From positions 1 through 5,094 of the forward strand of contig CAYZEZ010000316.1 in the NCBI GenBank assembly GCA_964477295.1: DNA of 5,094 nucleotides, read 5' to 3'. Source of the DNA: CAYZEZ01 sp964477295 (GTDB taxonomy: Bacteria > Bacteroidota > Bacteroidia > Bacteroidales > SM23-62). The position numbers and the translations under genes are program-made. Shown here in pieces: positions 1 through 5,094 of this stretch (its first letter is position 1; each line of letters begins with the position of its first letter). The notes under the pieces are model-generated. The model did not search any database, was not told the DNA's origin, and saw only the letters and a program-made list of their open reading frames with translations.

Positions 1-368
1 TGCCTTTGCTTTATATGAATGTCTCCTCTGCCGAGCGGAAGAAAAAGGTTGGCGATGTACTCGACAGGATGAAAATTGCACACAGGAAAAAGCATTTCCC
101 ACAGCAGTTATCGGGTGGTCAGCAACAGCGCGTGGCCATCTCCAGGGCCGTTGTGACGAATCCAAGGTTGATTTTGGCTGACGAACCAACAGGTAACCTT
201 GACTCTGCAAATGGTGAAGAAGTGATGAATCTGATTACTGAATTGAATAAGGATGGTACAACCGTAGTTATGGTTACACACTCGCCATCTGACGCGGAAA
301 AAGCCCACAGGATTGTCCACCTGTTTGACGGACATATCGTGACGGAGAATATAAAACATGTATTATAA
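1..368 (+). CDS. ABC transporter ATP-binding protein, MacB/LolD type (C-terminal part; 5' end outside window)
   Basis: This is the C-terminal part of a nucleotide-binding domain that would hydrolyse ATP on the cytoplasmic face to drive a MacB/LolD/FtsE-type permease. The frame is open from the left edge, entering with ...PLLYMNV, so the true start and the Walker A motif lie outside; the TTG at 6 is internal. Visible motifs are the ABC signature LSGGQ (nt 108-122), Walker B LILADEP (from nt 168), the D-loop GNLDS and the switch histidine in MVTHS (nt 279-281). The family usually has about 220-250 residues, so roughly half is present. No key residue is missing in the visible part. A small acidic ORF and a TolC gene follow on the same strand, which fits a MacAB-TolC-like exporter of drugs, peptides or lipoproteins; the substrate cannot be told. 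The family assignment is sure; MacB rather than LolD or another subfamily is inference. Confidence 0.95.
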   Translation, partial: PLLYMNVSSAERKKKVGDVLDRMKIAHRKKHFPQQLSGGQQQRVAISRAVVTNPRLILADEPTGNLDSANGEEVMNLITELNKDGTTVVMVTHSPSDAEKAHRIVHLFDGHIVTENIKHVL

Positions 369-370
369 GA

Positions 371-416
371 ATTGACTAGATTGACTAAATTTAAATCTAG
401 CTCAATTTAGTCAATC
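371..416. repeat. Inverted repeat with three ATTGACTA units between the ABC ATPase and the small ORF
   Basis: Two perfectly complementary 13-nt arms, GATTGACTAAATT (379-391) and AATTTAGTCAATC (404-416), flank a 12-nt loop. The octamer ATTGACTA also occurs at 371-378, nine bases before its second copy at 380-387, and inverted at 408-415. A competing hairpin can form between CTAGATT (376-382) and AATCTAG (394-400). The repeat begins 3 nt after the ATPase stop codon. It may end or attenuate the ABC transcript, or protect its 3' end. No run of T follows the hairpin on the plus strand, so a classical intrinsic terminator is not shown. An operator for a dimeric regulator is an alternative. The structure is certain; the role is open. 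Confidence 0.6.
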
Positions 417-481
417 ATTCGGCGATCGAAGCGAAAAACTATAAATGAAGTATTGTATTAGAGTAACATAAATGATTTAAG

Positions 482-775
482 ATGAAGGACCTTTGTGTAC
501 CTATTCCAAATTTTGGTGAGAATGAGATGGCTGAAATAGAAATCAGGGTAGGGGACCAGAAAGTTGAATACAATTTCAAGGTTGAATCATTCCTCTGGGA
601 AGTGGATGATGACCTTACCGATGAGGACGATGATGTAGCCAATTCGCTCGCCAGGATAACCAGGCTGAAAACGGCTATTAGGAATTATGATCCTGAGTGG
701 GAGTTGATCCAGATCTTTACTCCCAGTGAAAATGCATCCCATATCCAGGTATTGTACAGGAGGATGAAAAAATAG
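482..775 (+). CDS. Small acidic protein of unknown function
   Basis: I do not recognise a named family. The 97-residue product has no signal peptide or membrane segment, so it is probably cytoplasmic. Residues 17-39 (AEIEIRVGDQ...) read like beta strands. A very acidic stretch follows (about residues 40-51, EVDDDLTDEDDD), then a likely helix with basic residues (SLARITRLKTAIRNYD) and a final strand-like segment ending in VLYRRMKK. The start is uncertain: ATG at 482 gives 97 residues, while ATG at 527 (MAEIEIRVG) gives 82 and looks at least as natural. Neither has a Shine-Dalgarno sequence, which is normal in Bacteroidota. The gene lies 113 nt after the ABC ATPase and 37 nt before tolC on the same strand, so cotranscription with tolC is likely. 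That suggests, but does not prove, a link to export. Its codon use and sensible composition argue for a real gene. Confidence 0.75.
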   Translation: MKDLCVPIPNFGENEMAEIEIRVGDQKVEYNFKVESFLWEVDDDLTDEDDDVANSLARITRLKTAIRNYDPEWELIQIFTPSENASHIQVLYRRMKK

Positions 776-812
776 CCGGTTCAGACCCGTATTAAAACAA
801 ATTTATCTGGCA

Positions 813-2162
813 ATGGTAAGAAGAACATTGATTTTATTGCCAATACTAATGGTGTTGGTTAGCCCGGTTGGTAATGCCCAGAAGATATGGACTCTCGACG
901 AGTGTATACAGCATGGCTATGAGAATAACCTTGATATAAACCGGCAAAAGATCCAGGTGAGTGCTGCGGAGTTTGGTTTCTGGTATTCCAGGTCACAGGT
1001 ATTGCCTACTGCTAATGCATTTGCGAATTATACATTTAATAAAGGACGGGCCCCCAACTTTGATACCTACGAATATGTCGACCAGGCCTTCCAGGATGGC
1101 AATGTTGGAATAGAGAGCCGGCTCAGCATATTCAAGGGACTCTACAACTATCATACCATGAGGGGAAATCATTTTAACCTGCTGGCACAACTTGAAAATG
1201 TAGAGAATCTGAAAGACAACCTCGCCGTTAATATTGCCGGTGCCTACCTTCAGATCCTGCTTAACCAGGAGTTATTAAAAATCGCACAGGATCAGCTTGA
1301 AATAACTCAATTACAGGTTGTCAGAAACGAAAAGCTGGTAGAACTGGGGACTTTGTCCCGCGGTGATCTTTTTCAGATTCAGGCCCAGGAAGCAACGGAA
1401 AAAGCCAATGTGATAAAGGCTGAAAATACCCTGGAAATTTCCTATTTAACGCTTGCACAATACATGGACCTGGAATCGGGTGACTTGAATACTTTTGCAA
1501 TTGAGGTTCCTGAATTGACTATTGATGATGCGGTTCCCCTGAAGTCTGTAGACATTGTATATGAAGAAGCCCTGGAAAACCTTGCTGCGGTGAAAAGTGC
1601 AGAATACCTCCTGAAAAGCCAGGAAAAAAACCTGTCTGCAGCACGAGGTTTAAGGTATCCTTCTCTTTCAGCAAGTTTTTTATACTACACACTATATAGT
1701 GAGATTTCAGTTAATCCGTTAGATCCCATCGCTCCATACAGGTGGAACGAACAATTGCAGGATAAGGGGTACCAGCAATTATCCTTCTCTTTGAATATCC
1801 CCCTGTTTAACCGGTTGGATGCGCAAAACCAGATCAGCAGATCCAAGGTGAATATGCTGGATGCACAGGTTGTCCTGGATCAAACCAAACAAACCTTATA
1901 CAAAATGATACAGCAGGCTTATGCCGATGCCAATGCAGGACTTGAAGATTACCAGGCTTTTCAGGATGCCGTCAGGTCGATGGAGGAAGCCTTTTATTAT
2001 GCAGAACAGAGATATAATGTTGGAATATTGAATTCTGTGGATTACAATACAGCAAAGAATAACCTCACCAAGGCTCAGTCAGATCTGCTGCAGGCCAAGT
2101 ACCAGTATATTTTCTATGCTCAGATACTTGATTTCTATGGAGGGAATCCATTAACTCTGTAA
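813..2162 (+). CDS. TolC-family outer-membrane efflux protein
   Basis: This is the outer-membrane channel of a tripartite exporter, expected to form a trimeric beta-barrel with a long alpha-helical periplasmic tunnel that docks on an adaptor and an inner-membrane pump. The 449-residue length is typical. Residues 1-22 form a signal peptide: MVRR, a hydrophobic core, then GNA before a probable cleavage at Q23. The mature protein opens with the family motif WTLDECIQHGYENN (26-39). Two outer-membrane efflux repeats follow: the first includes the helices around 131-220 with VELGTLSRGDL (176-186), the second covers about 350-440 with YNVGILNSVDYNTAKNN (401-417). The last residues, FYGGNPLTL, resemble other Bacteroidota TolC ends. 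ATG at 813 is chosen because it gives a complete signal peptide; no Shine-Dalgarno sequence is present. The partner pump is probably the ABC ATPase upstream. An adaptor (HlyD/MacA-like) is not in the window. A palindromic repeat starts 5 nt after the stop codon. Confidence 0.95.
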   Translation: MVRRTLILLPILMVLVSPVGNAQKIWTLDECIQHGYENNLDINRQKIQVSAAEFGFWYSRSQVLPTANAFANYTFNKGRAPNFDTYEYVDQAFQDGNVGIESRLSIFKGLYNYHTMRGNHFNLLAQLENVENLKDNLAVNIAGAYLQILLNQELLKIAQDQLEITQLQVVRNEKLVELGTLSRGDLFQIQAQEATEKANVIKAENTLEISYLTLAQYMDLESGDLNTFAIEVPELTIDDAVPLKSVDIVYEEALENLAAVKSAEYLLKSQEKNLSAARGLRYPSLSASFLYYTLYSEISVNPLDPIAPYRWNEQLQDKGYQQLSFSLNIPLFNRLDAQNQISRSKVNMLDAQVVLDQTKQTLYKMIQQAYADANAGLEDYQAFQDAVRSMEEAFYYAEQRYNVGILNSVDYNTAKNNLTKAQSDLLQAKYQYIFYAQILDFYGGNPLTL

Positions 2163-2167
2163 TATAA

Positions 2168-2269
2168 GTCATCCCGTCCCGCCGTGCCCCCCCGAGCACT
2201 CGGGGGGAGTACTCGGGATCGGGATCTACATAACATTTTAGCAGATGCTGAACTAAATTCAGCATGACC
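2168..2269 (-). repeat. Interspersed palindromic element, copy A (possible two-way terminator)
   Basis: This element fills nearly the whole 107-nt gap between the convergent tolC and GNAT genes and touches the GNAT stop codon. It starts with GTCAT (2168-2172) and ends with its complement ATGAC (2264-2268). Inside are two hairpins. One is GC-rich, CCCCCCGAG (2188-2196) with CTCGGGGGG (2199-2207) and CA between them. The other has ATGCTGAA (2245-2252) and TTCAGCAT (2258-2265) around a 5-nt loop. Between them lie the palindrome GAGTACTC (2207-2214) and the doubled unit CGGGATC/GGGATC (2214-2226). Read on the minus strand, it aligns along its length with the element at 4542-4619, but is about 24 nt longer in the GC-rich part. 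It could stop transcription from both sides, although neither hairpin has a clean T run. It carries no coding capacity of its own. Confidence 0.8.
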
Positions 2270-2776
2270 TTAGATCTTCATTTCATAACAAACAAATTCT
2301 GTTTCCTGAAACGGGAAACGAAACTTACCTGCCTTCGAGAATCCTAATTTGCTGTATAATTTATTTGCAGAAAGATTGCCTTCAAAAACATCGAGCCGGA
2401 TGACAGGAAAATTATTAATACCAGCATACTCAATGGCAAAATCCATCATTTTCTTTCCCACACCCTGGTTCTGGAACATGGGATGTACCGCCAGTCGATG
2501 AACCATTAAAACCCGATGATTGCTGTCTATGAATTTCCATTCAATTTTCTTATATTCAGCTGGTTGCGTTTCATTAAGAACAATAATTCCTTTGATGACC
2601 CAGTTATCGGTTAATGTATAAAGTGAATTGTTTTTAATGTCATTTTCTATGACATCAGGGGAAGGGTAGGCCTGGTTCCACTGGAACATGCCTTTCCTGT
2701 TCATGTCTTTGACACATTTAAAAAGCAGGTACATTACATCCAGCAGAGATTCTTCTGTGGCTGGTTGGATTTCCAT
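2270..2776 (-). CDS. GNAT-family N-acetyltransferase
   Basis: The 168-residue product should transfer an acetyl group from acetyl-CoA to an amine; the substrate cannot be told from the sequence. It is probably cytoplasmic, since there is no signal peptide. The conserved core is clear: strand 4 and motif A, VHRLAVHPMFQNQGVGKKMM (92-111), holds the acetyl-CoA pyrophosphate-binding loop QNQGVG (102-107). Motif B is NLSANKLYSKLGF (134-146), with the usual Asn, the Tyr at 141 and the Gly-Phe. The length is normal for a single GNAT domain. The N-terminal part (KGMFQWNQAYPSPDVIENDI, 28-47) resembles a substrate-side segment common in Bacteroidota GNATs. The ATG at 2776 lies only 10 nt after the amidohydrolase stop codon, so the two are almost certainly one transcript. 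The stop codon abuts the palindromic element at 2168-2269. Confidence 0.93.
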   Translation of the reverse strand: MEIQPATEESLLDVMYLLFKCVKDMNRKGMFQWNQAYPSPDVIENDIKNNSLYTLTDNWVIKGIIVLNETQPAEYKKIEWKFIDSNHRVLMVHRLAVHPMFQNQGVGKKMMDFAIEYAGINNFPVIRLDVFEGNLSANKLYSKLGFSKAGKFRFPFQETEFVCYEMKI

Positions 2777-2786
2777 AAGAAATCAA

Positions 2787-4427
2787 TTATTCCCCAGGGT
2801 AGACCTGATCGCCTCCAATAAATGTCATCAATATTCTTGTACCGGGAATATCTTTTTCCGGCATCGTGAGCAGGTCGTTTTCAGTAATAATAAAGTCAGC
2901 GAATTTACCGGGTTCAATACTGCCTTTTTCATTTTCTTCGAAGGCCGCTTTTGCCGCCCAGATTGTCATTGCCTTCAGGGCTTCCTCCCTGGTAAGGGCA
3001 TTTTCGATCTGGAACCCTCCTTCGGGGTATCCCTCCTGGTCCTGCCTTGTAATGCCGGCATAATAACCAAAAAGGGGATTTATATTCTCAACAGGGAAGT
3101 CGCTTCCATTAGGTAACCATCCGTTTTGACCGAGTAATTGTTTATAAGCATAAGCTCCCTGTATCCTCGATTCACCTACCCGTTCCTCTGCCCAGTACAT
3201 ATCAGATGTACAATGAGTTGTTTGAATGGATGGGATAATACTGTATTGTCCGAATTTCTGAAAATCATCAGGATGAACGACCTGGGAATGTTCAATCCTC
3301 CATCTCCTGTCGTTCTGGCCTTCCAGGACAGATCCATAAATATTCAGCATCAGGCGGTTGGCTCCGTCACCGATACAATGGGTATTCACCTGGTATCCAC
3401 ATTCGTATGCTTTCATGCAGCATTCAAGTAACTTTTCCGTTTCAGTCAGCTGTAATCCATAGTTACCCGGATCATCTGAATATGGTTCGATCATCAGGGC
3501 TCCTCTTGAACCAAGGGCCCCGTCTGCAAACAATTTAACGGATCTGACATTGAGGTAGTCGGTCTTATAAATTCCCTTATACATAAAGGCTTCAAAGTTT
3601 TTCTCACCGGGGCTCAGCATAGCATAAATCCTCATTTTTAACTTTCCGGTTTGCTGCAATGAATCTATCAGCTTAATGGATTCGCGTCCAAGACCGGCAT
3701 CATGAACACCGGTAAGGCCAACGGCAAAACAATTTTCCTGAGCGCGTAAAAGTGCTTTTATCTTATCTTCCCTGGTTGATTCAGGGACCAGTTTACTCAC
3801 CAGGTTTATTGCGTTGTCTATGAGTATCCCGGCAGGCTTGCCATTTTCCAGCCGGATACTACCACCGTTAACGGATGTTTCAGAAGTAATGCCAGCCATT
3901 TCCATAGCTACAGAATTTGCAAGGGCTGCGTGCCCGTCAACCCGTGTAATCAATACAGGCTTTTCGGGAAAAAGCCTGTCAAGCTGTTTATTTGTGGGAA
4001 ATTCCTGAACTTCCCAGTCGTTCTGATCCCATCCGCGGCCAAGTACCCATTCAGACTGGAACTTCTGGTCGTGTTCCTTCAGGATTGTCAGGATCTCTTC
4101 AAATGATTTTGTGCCCACCAGGTCGGCTTTCTGCTGGTTCAACCCGTAACTGAAAAAGTGGCAGTGCGCATCAATGAGGCCCGGATAAACAAATTTCCCG
4201 TTAAGGTCCAATTCTTTCTCCGCATCGAACTGATCGAGGATCTCAAGGTTCTTCCCTACAGCAACTATCTTCCCGTCTTTTATGGCAAAAGCTTCTGCCA
4301 GGGAGAAGTTCTGGTCAACTGTACAGACTCTGGTATTATATACTATGAGGTCAGCCATTTTGGTATCCTGACAAGAGACCAGTGCTGTCAGCAGGATCCC
4401 TGTAATGAGAGTATTGGATATGTTCAT
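2787..4427 (-). CDS. YtcJ/AepA-like amidohydrolase (family 3), predicted lipoprotein
   Basis: This is a metal-dependent hydrolase of the amidohydrolase superfamily. YtcJ/AepA-like members are mostly uncharacterised and are expected to cleave amide or related bonds, so the substrate is unknown. I chose ATG at 4427, giving 546 residues, the usual family length. Residues 1-19 (MNISNTLITGILLTALVSC) have a hydrophobic core and a lipobox LVSC with Cys19, so the protein is probably lipid-anchored at the cell envelope; the lack of Lys or Arg before the core is a weakness. Core motifs in order are GLIDAHCH with the H88-x-H90 metal pair, WVLGRGWDQN (127-136), TRVDGHAAL (161-169), TGVHDAG (239-245), KLFADGALGSR (298-308), NTHCIGDGANR (348-358), WRIEHSQ (376-382), and NGSDFPVENINP (440-451) with the catalytic-type Asp443. 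All expected ligands appear present. The end (GSIEPGKFADFII) is typical of the composite beta-domain. The open frame continues upstream to 4547, but that part runs through repeat and terminator sequence and is not protein-like. Confidence 0.93.
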   Translation of the reverse strand: MNISNTLITGILLTALVSCQDTKMADLIVYNTRVCTVDQNFSLAEAFAIKDGKIVAVGKNLEILDQFDAEKELDLNGKFVYPGLIDAHCHFFSYGLNQQKADLVGTKSFEEILTILKEHDQKFQSEWVLGRGWDQNDWEVQEFPTNKQLDRLFPEKPVLITRVDGHAALANSVAMEMAGITSETSVNGGSIRLENGKPAGILIDNAINLVSKLVPESTREDKIKALLRAQENCFAVGLTGVHDAGLGRESIKLIDSLQQTGKLKMRIYAMLSPGEKNFEAFMYKGIYKTDYLNVRSVKLFADGALGSRGALMIEPYSDDPGNYGLQLTETEKLLECCMKAYECGYQVNTHCIGDGANRLMLNIYGSVLEGQNDRRWRIEHSQVVHPDDFQKFGQYSIIPSIQTTHCTSDMYWAEERVGESRIQGAYAYKQLLGQNGWLPNGSDFPVENINPLFGYYAGITRQDQEGYPEGGFQIENALTREEALKAMTIWAAKAAFEENEKGSIEPGKFADFIITENDLLTMPEKDIPGTRILMTFIGGDQVYPGE

Positions 4428-4468
4428 GATACTGGTTAATGGTAATAAACTTTGAAAAGGATAAGATT

Positions 4469-4476
4469 CAAAGTTA
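4469..4476 (-). promoter_or_regulatory. Putative Bacteroidota -7 promoter element for the amidohydrolase-GNAT unit
   Basis: Read on the minus strand this is TAACTTTG, an exact match to the Bacteroidota primary-sigma -7 consensus TAnnTTTG. It lies 41 nt before the chosen ATG at 4427, so a transcript starting a few bases downstream would have a leader of roughly 30-40 nt. A good -33 TTTG at the usual distance is not seen; the nearest TTTG is 11 nt upstream, inside the T run of the neighbouring terminator. Because a short motif can occur by chance, confidence is moderate. Confidence 0.5.
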
Positions 4477-4481
4477 ATATT

Positions 4482-4511
4482 AAAAAACAAAAAAGGGGGA
4501 CAGAGCCCCCC
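4482..4511 (-). terminator. Intrinsic terminator of the type IX-secreted protein gene
   Basis: On the minus strand a run of six G (4511-4506), the loop CTCTGT and five C (4499-4495) form a stable stem-loop. It is followed at once by TTTTTTGTTTTTT (4494-4482). This is the classical form of a Rho-independent terminator and points leftward, the direction of the gene ending at 4620. The plus strand has only three T after the stem, so it acts mainly on the minus strand. It lies about 110 nt after that gene's stop codon, with the palindromic repeats in between, and directly upstream of the next gene's putative promoter. Confidence 0.85.
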
Positions 4512-4517
4512 GTTTAT

Positions 4518-4541
4518 GGTCATTCCGAACTTGATGTTTCT
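4518..4541 (+). repeat. Truncated copy of the palindromic element
   Basis: GGTCATTCCGAACTTGATG (from 4518) resembles the start of the adjacent full element, GGTCATCCTGAACTTGATT (from 4542). The expected closing arm (something like TTCGGAATCT) is replaced by the unrelated ending TTTCT, so no hairpin can form. It is best read as a decayed or cut half of another copy lying head-to-tail against the full one. Confidence 0.65.
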
Positions 4542-4619
4542 GGTCATCCTGAACTTGATTCAGGATCTGTAACTGTCAGATTATAAGATTCAGATCCCGA
4601 GCACTCGGGACAGGATGAC
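4542..4619 (+). repeat. Interspersed palindromic element, copy B
   Basis: This 78-nt element lies immediately downstream of the secreted-protein stop codon. Its ends are complementary: GTCATCCTG (4543-4551) and CAGGATGAC (4611-4619). Inside are a hairpin of ATCCTGAA (4546-4553) and TTCAGGAT (4559-4566) with a 5-nt loop, and a second of TCCCGAG (4595-4601) and CTCGGGA (4604-4610) around CA. The 14-mer CCCGAGCACTCGGG (4596-4609) is identical to 2191-2204. The left arm can pair locally or with the far end, so two folds compete. It is not preceded or followed by a visible target-site duplication and has no ORF of its own. Confidence 0.82.
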
Positions 4620-5094
4620 TTACTCAATAACAATCTTTCCCCGGTAGATCTTATCACCTCTCAATTCAACGAAATAGTATCCACCCTTCAGGTCACCCCG
4701 CAGCAATTCAATTTCACTTCCGGTGACAAGTTGCGGAGACCTTACCAGTTTTCCTGAGATATCCCTTATAGTGAACTGGTAAGGTTTATTTGCCGGATTT
4801 TCAAATTGTATGGTGGTGACATCGGTGACAGGATTTGGATATATCCTGATCTTACCCGTTACCAGGTCTCTTATTCCTGTAGTCGATTGCAGCCTGTTAT
4901 CTTCCAGGTTAGACAGGGCATGACTGTATGGTCCTGAACCTGCTTTCTTTCCACCGGATAGCAAGATAACCTCCGGGAGTTTGATTCCGATCTGATAATA
5001 AACTTTATAGTCGGTCGGGGCATTTTCATCCGTATATTGTGTTTTAGTCGGATCATATGCAATGGAATCCAGCAGGATCATGGCAGTTGAATCT
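4620..5094 (-). CDS. Type IX-secreted protein with C-terminal type A sorting domain (5' end outside window)
   Basis: This is the C-terminal 157 or so residues of a protein exported across the outer membrane by the type IX secretion system. The frame is open to the right edge (...DSTAMILLDSIAYD), so the ATG at 5081 is internal and the true start is outside. Counting from that Met, residues 1-40 (YDPTKTQYTDEN, YKVYYQIGIKLPE) look like the end of a fibronectin-III-like beta-sandwich. The linker GPYSHALSNLEDNRLQ (50-65) is common before this kind of domain. The sorting domain spans about 79-153: it begins RIYPNPVTD, continues with YQFTIRDISGKLV, and ends GGYYFVELRGDKIYRGKIVIE across two adjacent segments. 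In known systems this domain is removed after export and the protein is released or attached to surface lipopolysaccharide. The catalytic or binding function lies in the missing N-terminal part. A palindromic repeat and an intrinsic terminator follow the stop codon. Confidence 0.93.
   Translation of the reverse strand, partial: DSTAMILLDSIAYDPTKTQYTDENAPTDYKVYYQIGIKLPEVILLSGGKKAGSGPYSHALSNLEDNRLQSTTGIRDLVTGKIRIYPNPVTDVTTIQFENPANKPYQFTIRDISGKLVRSPQLVTGSEIELLRGDLKGGYYFVELRGDKIYRGKIVIE

Noticed and set aside
369..481. Riboswitch in the leader of the small ORF
   Set aside because: Only simple AT-rich hairpins are seen; no known aptamer core was recognised.
439..642. Minus-strand ORF of 67 codons opposite the small acidic gene
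   Set aside because: Its Ser/Thr-rich start is the complement of the GAT/GAC/GAG-rich acidic stretch on the other strand; it has no supporting context.
2065..2265. Minus-strand ORF of 66 codons overlapping the tolC 3' end and the palindromic element
   Set aside because: It begins inside the repeat (MLNLVQHLL is a translation of the hairpin region) and runs antisense to the conserved end of tolC; such frames are common artefacts of these repeats.
2163..2269. CRISPR array or tandem repeat
   Set aside because: The repeated units are palindromic and irregular, without constant repeat and spacer lengths, and no cas genes are present.
2688..3116. Plus-strand ORF of 142 codons opposite the GNAT start and amidohydrolase end
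   Set aside because: It is antisense to two well-supported genes, is rich in Cys, Phe and Ser as expected of a shadow frame, and shows no recognisable domain.
4542..4619. REP/RAYT-type element or a miniature transposon
   Set aside because: There is no GTAG-like guide tetranucleotide next to the hairpin, no transposase in the window and no visible target-site duplication, so the mobilising mechanism cannot be named.
5079..5081. ATG as the start of the secreted protein
   Set aside because: The frame stays open to the window edge and the residues after this ATG are the middle of a beta-sandwich with no signal peptide, which a type IX-secreted protein needs.

Overview
The window looks like a piece of chromosome from the phylum Bacteroidota, probably Bacteroidales or a related free-living lineage. 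The evidence is a C-terminal type IX secretion sorting domain (IYPNPV start, GKIVIE end), translation starts without Shine-Dalgarno sequences, a TAnnTTTG promoter element, a lipoprotein-type amidohydrolase and a Bacteroidota-style TolC protein. It is ordinary-looking chromosomal sequence. There is no phage, insertion sequence, CRISPR array, or tRNA or rRNA gene.

Left block (1-2162, plus strand): the C-terminal part of an ABC transporter ATPase of the MacB/LolD type (cut off by the window's left edge), a 113-nt gap holding a strong inverted repeat, a small acidic protein of unknown function, and a complete TolC-family outer-membrane efflux protein. The ATPase and TolC would be the energy-supplying and outer-membrane ends of a tripartite export system. 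The permease and periplasmic adaptor are not visible and may lie to the left. The small protein sits between them and may share their transcript.

Middle block (2270-4427, minus strand, convergent with the first): a two-gene unit of a YtcJ/AepA-like metal-dependent amidohydrolase with a lipoprotein signal, followed after only 10 nt by a GNAT N-acetyltransferase. A TAnnTTTG element at 4469-4476 is a plausible promoter.

Right edge (4620-5094, minus strand): the C-terminal end of a type IX-secreted surface or extracellular protein, cut off by the right edge. A clear intrinsic terminator for it lies at 4482-4511, directly upstream of the amidohydrolase promoter.

The most interesting non-coding content is a family of interspersed palindromic elements. 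One copy fills the gap between the tolC and GNAT stop codons (2168-2269). A second lies just after the stop of the secreted protein (4542-4619), and a fragment of a third adjoins it (4518-4541). The two full copies share ends and internal motifs. Their 21-nt hairpins differ by compensatory base pairs, and both are placed in the same orientation directly after a stop codon. No clearly new multi-gene system is visible.
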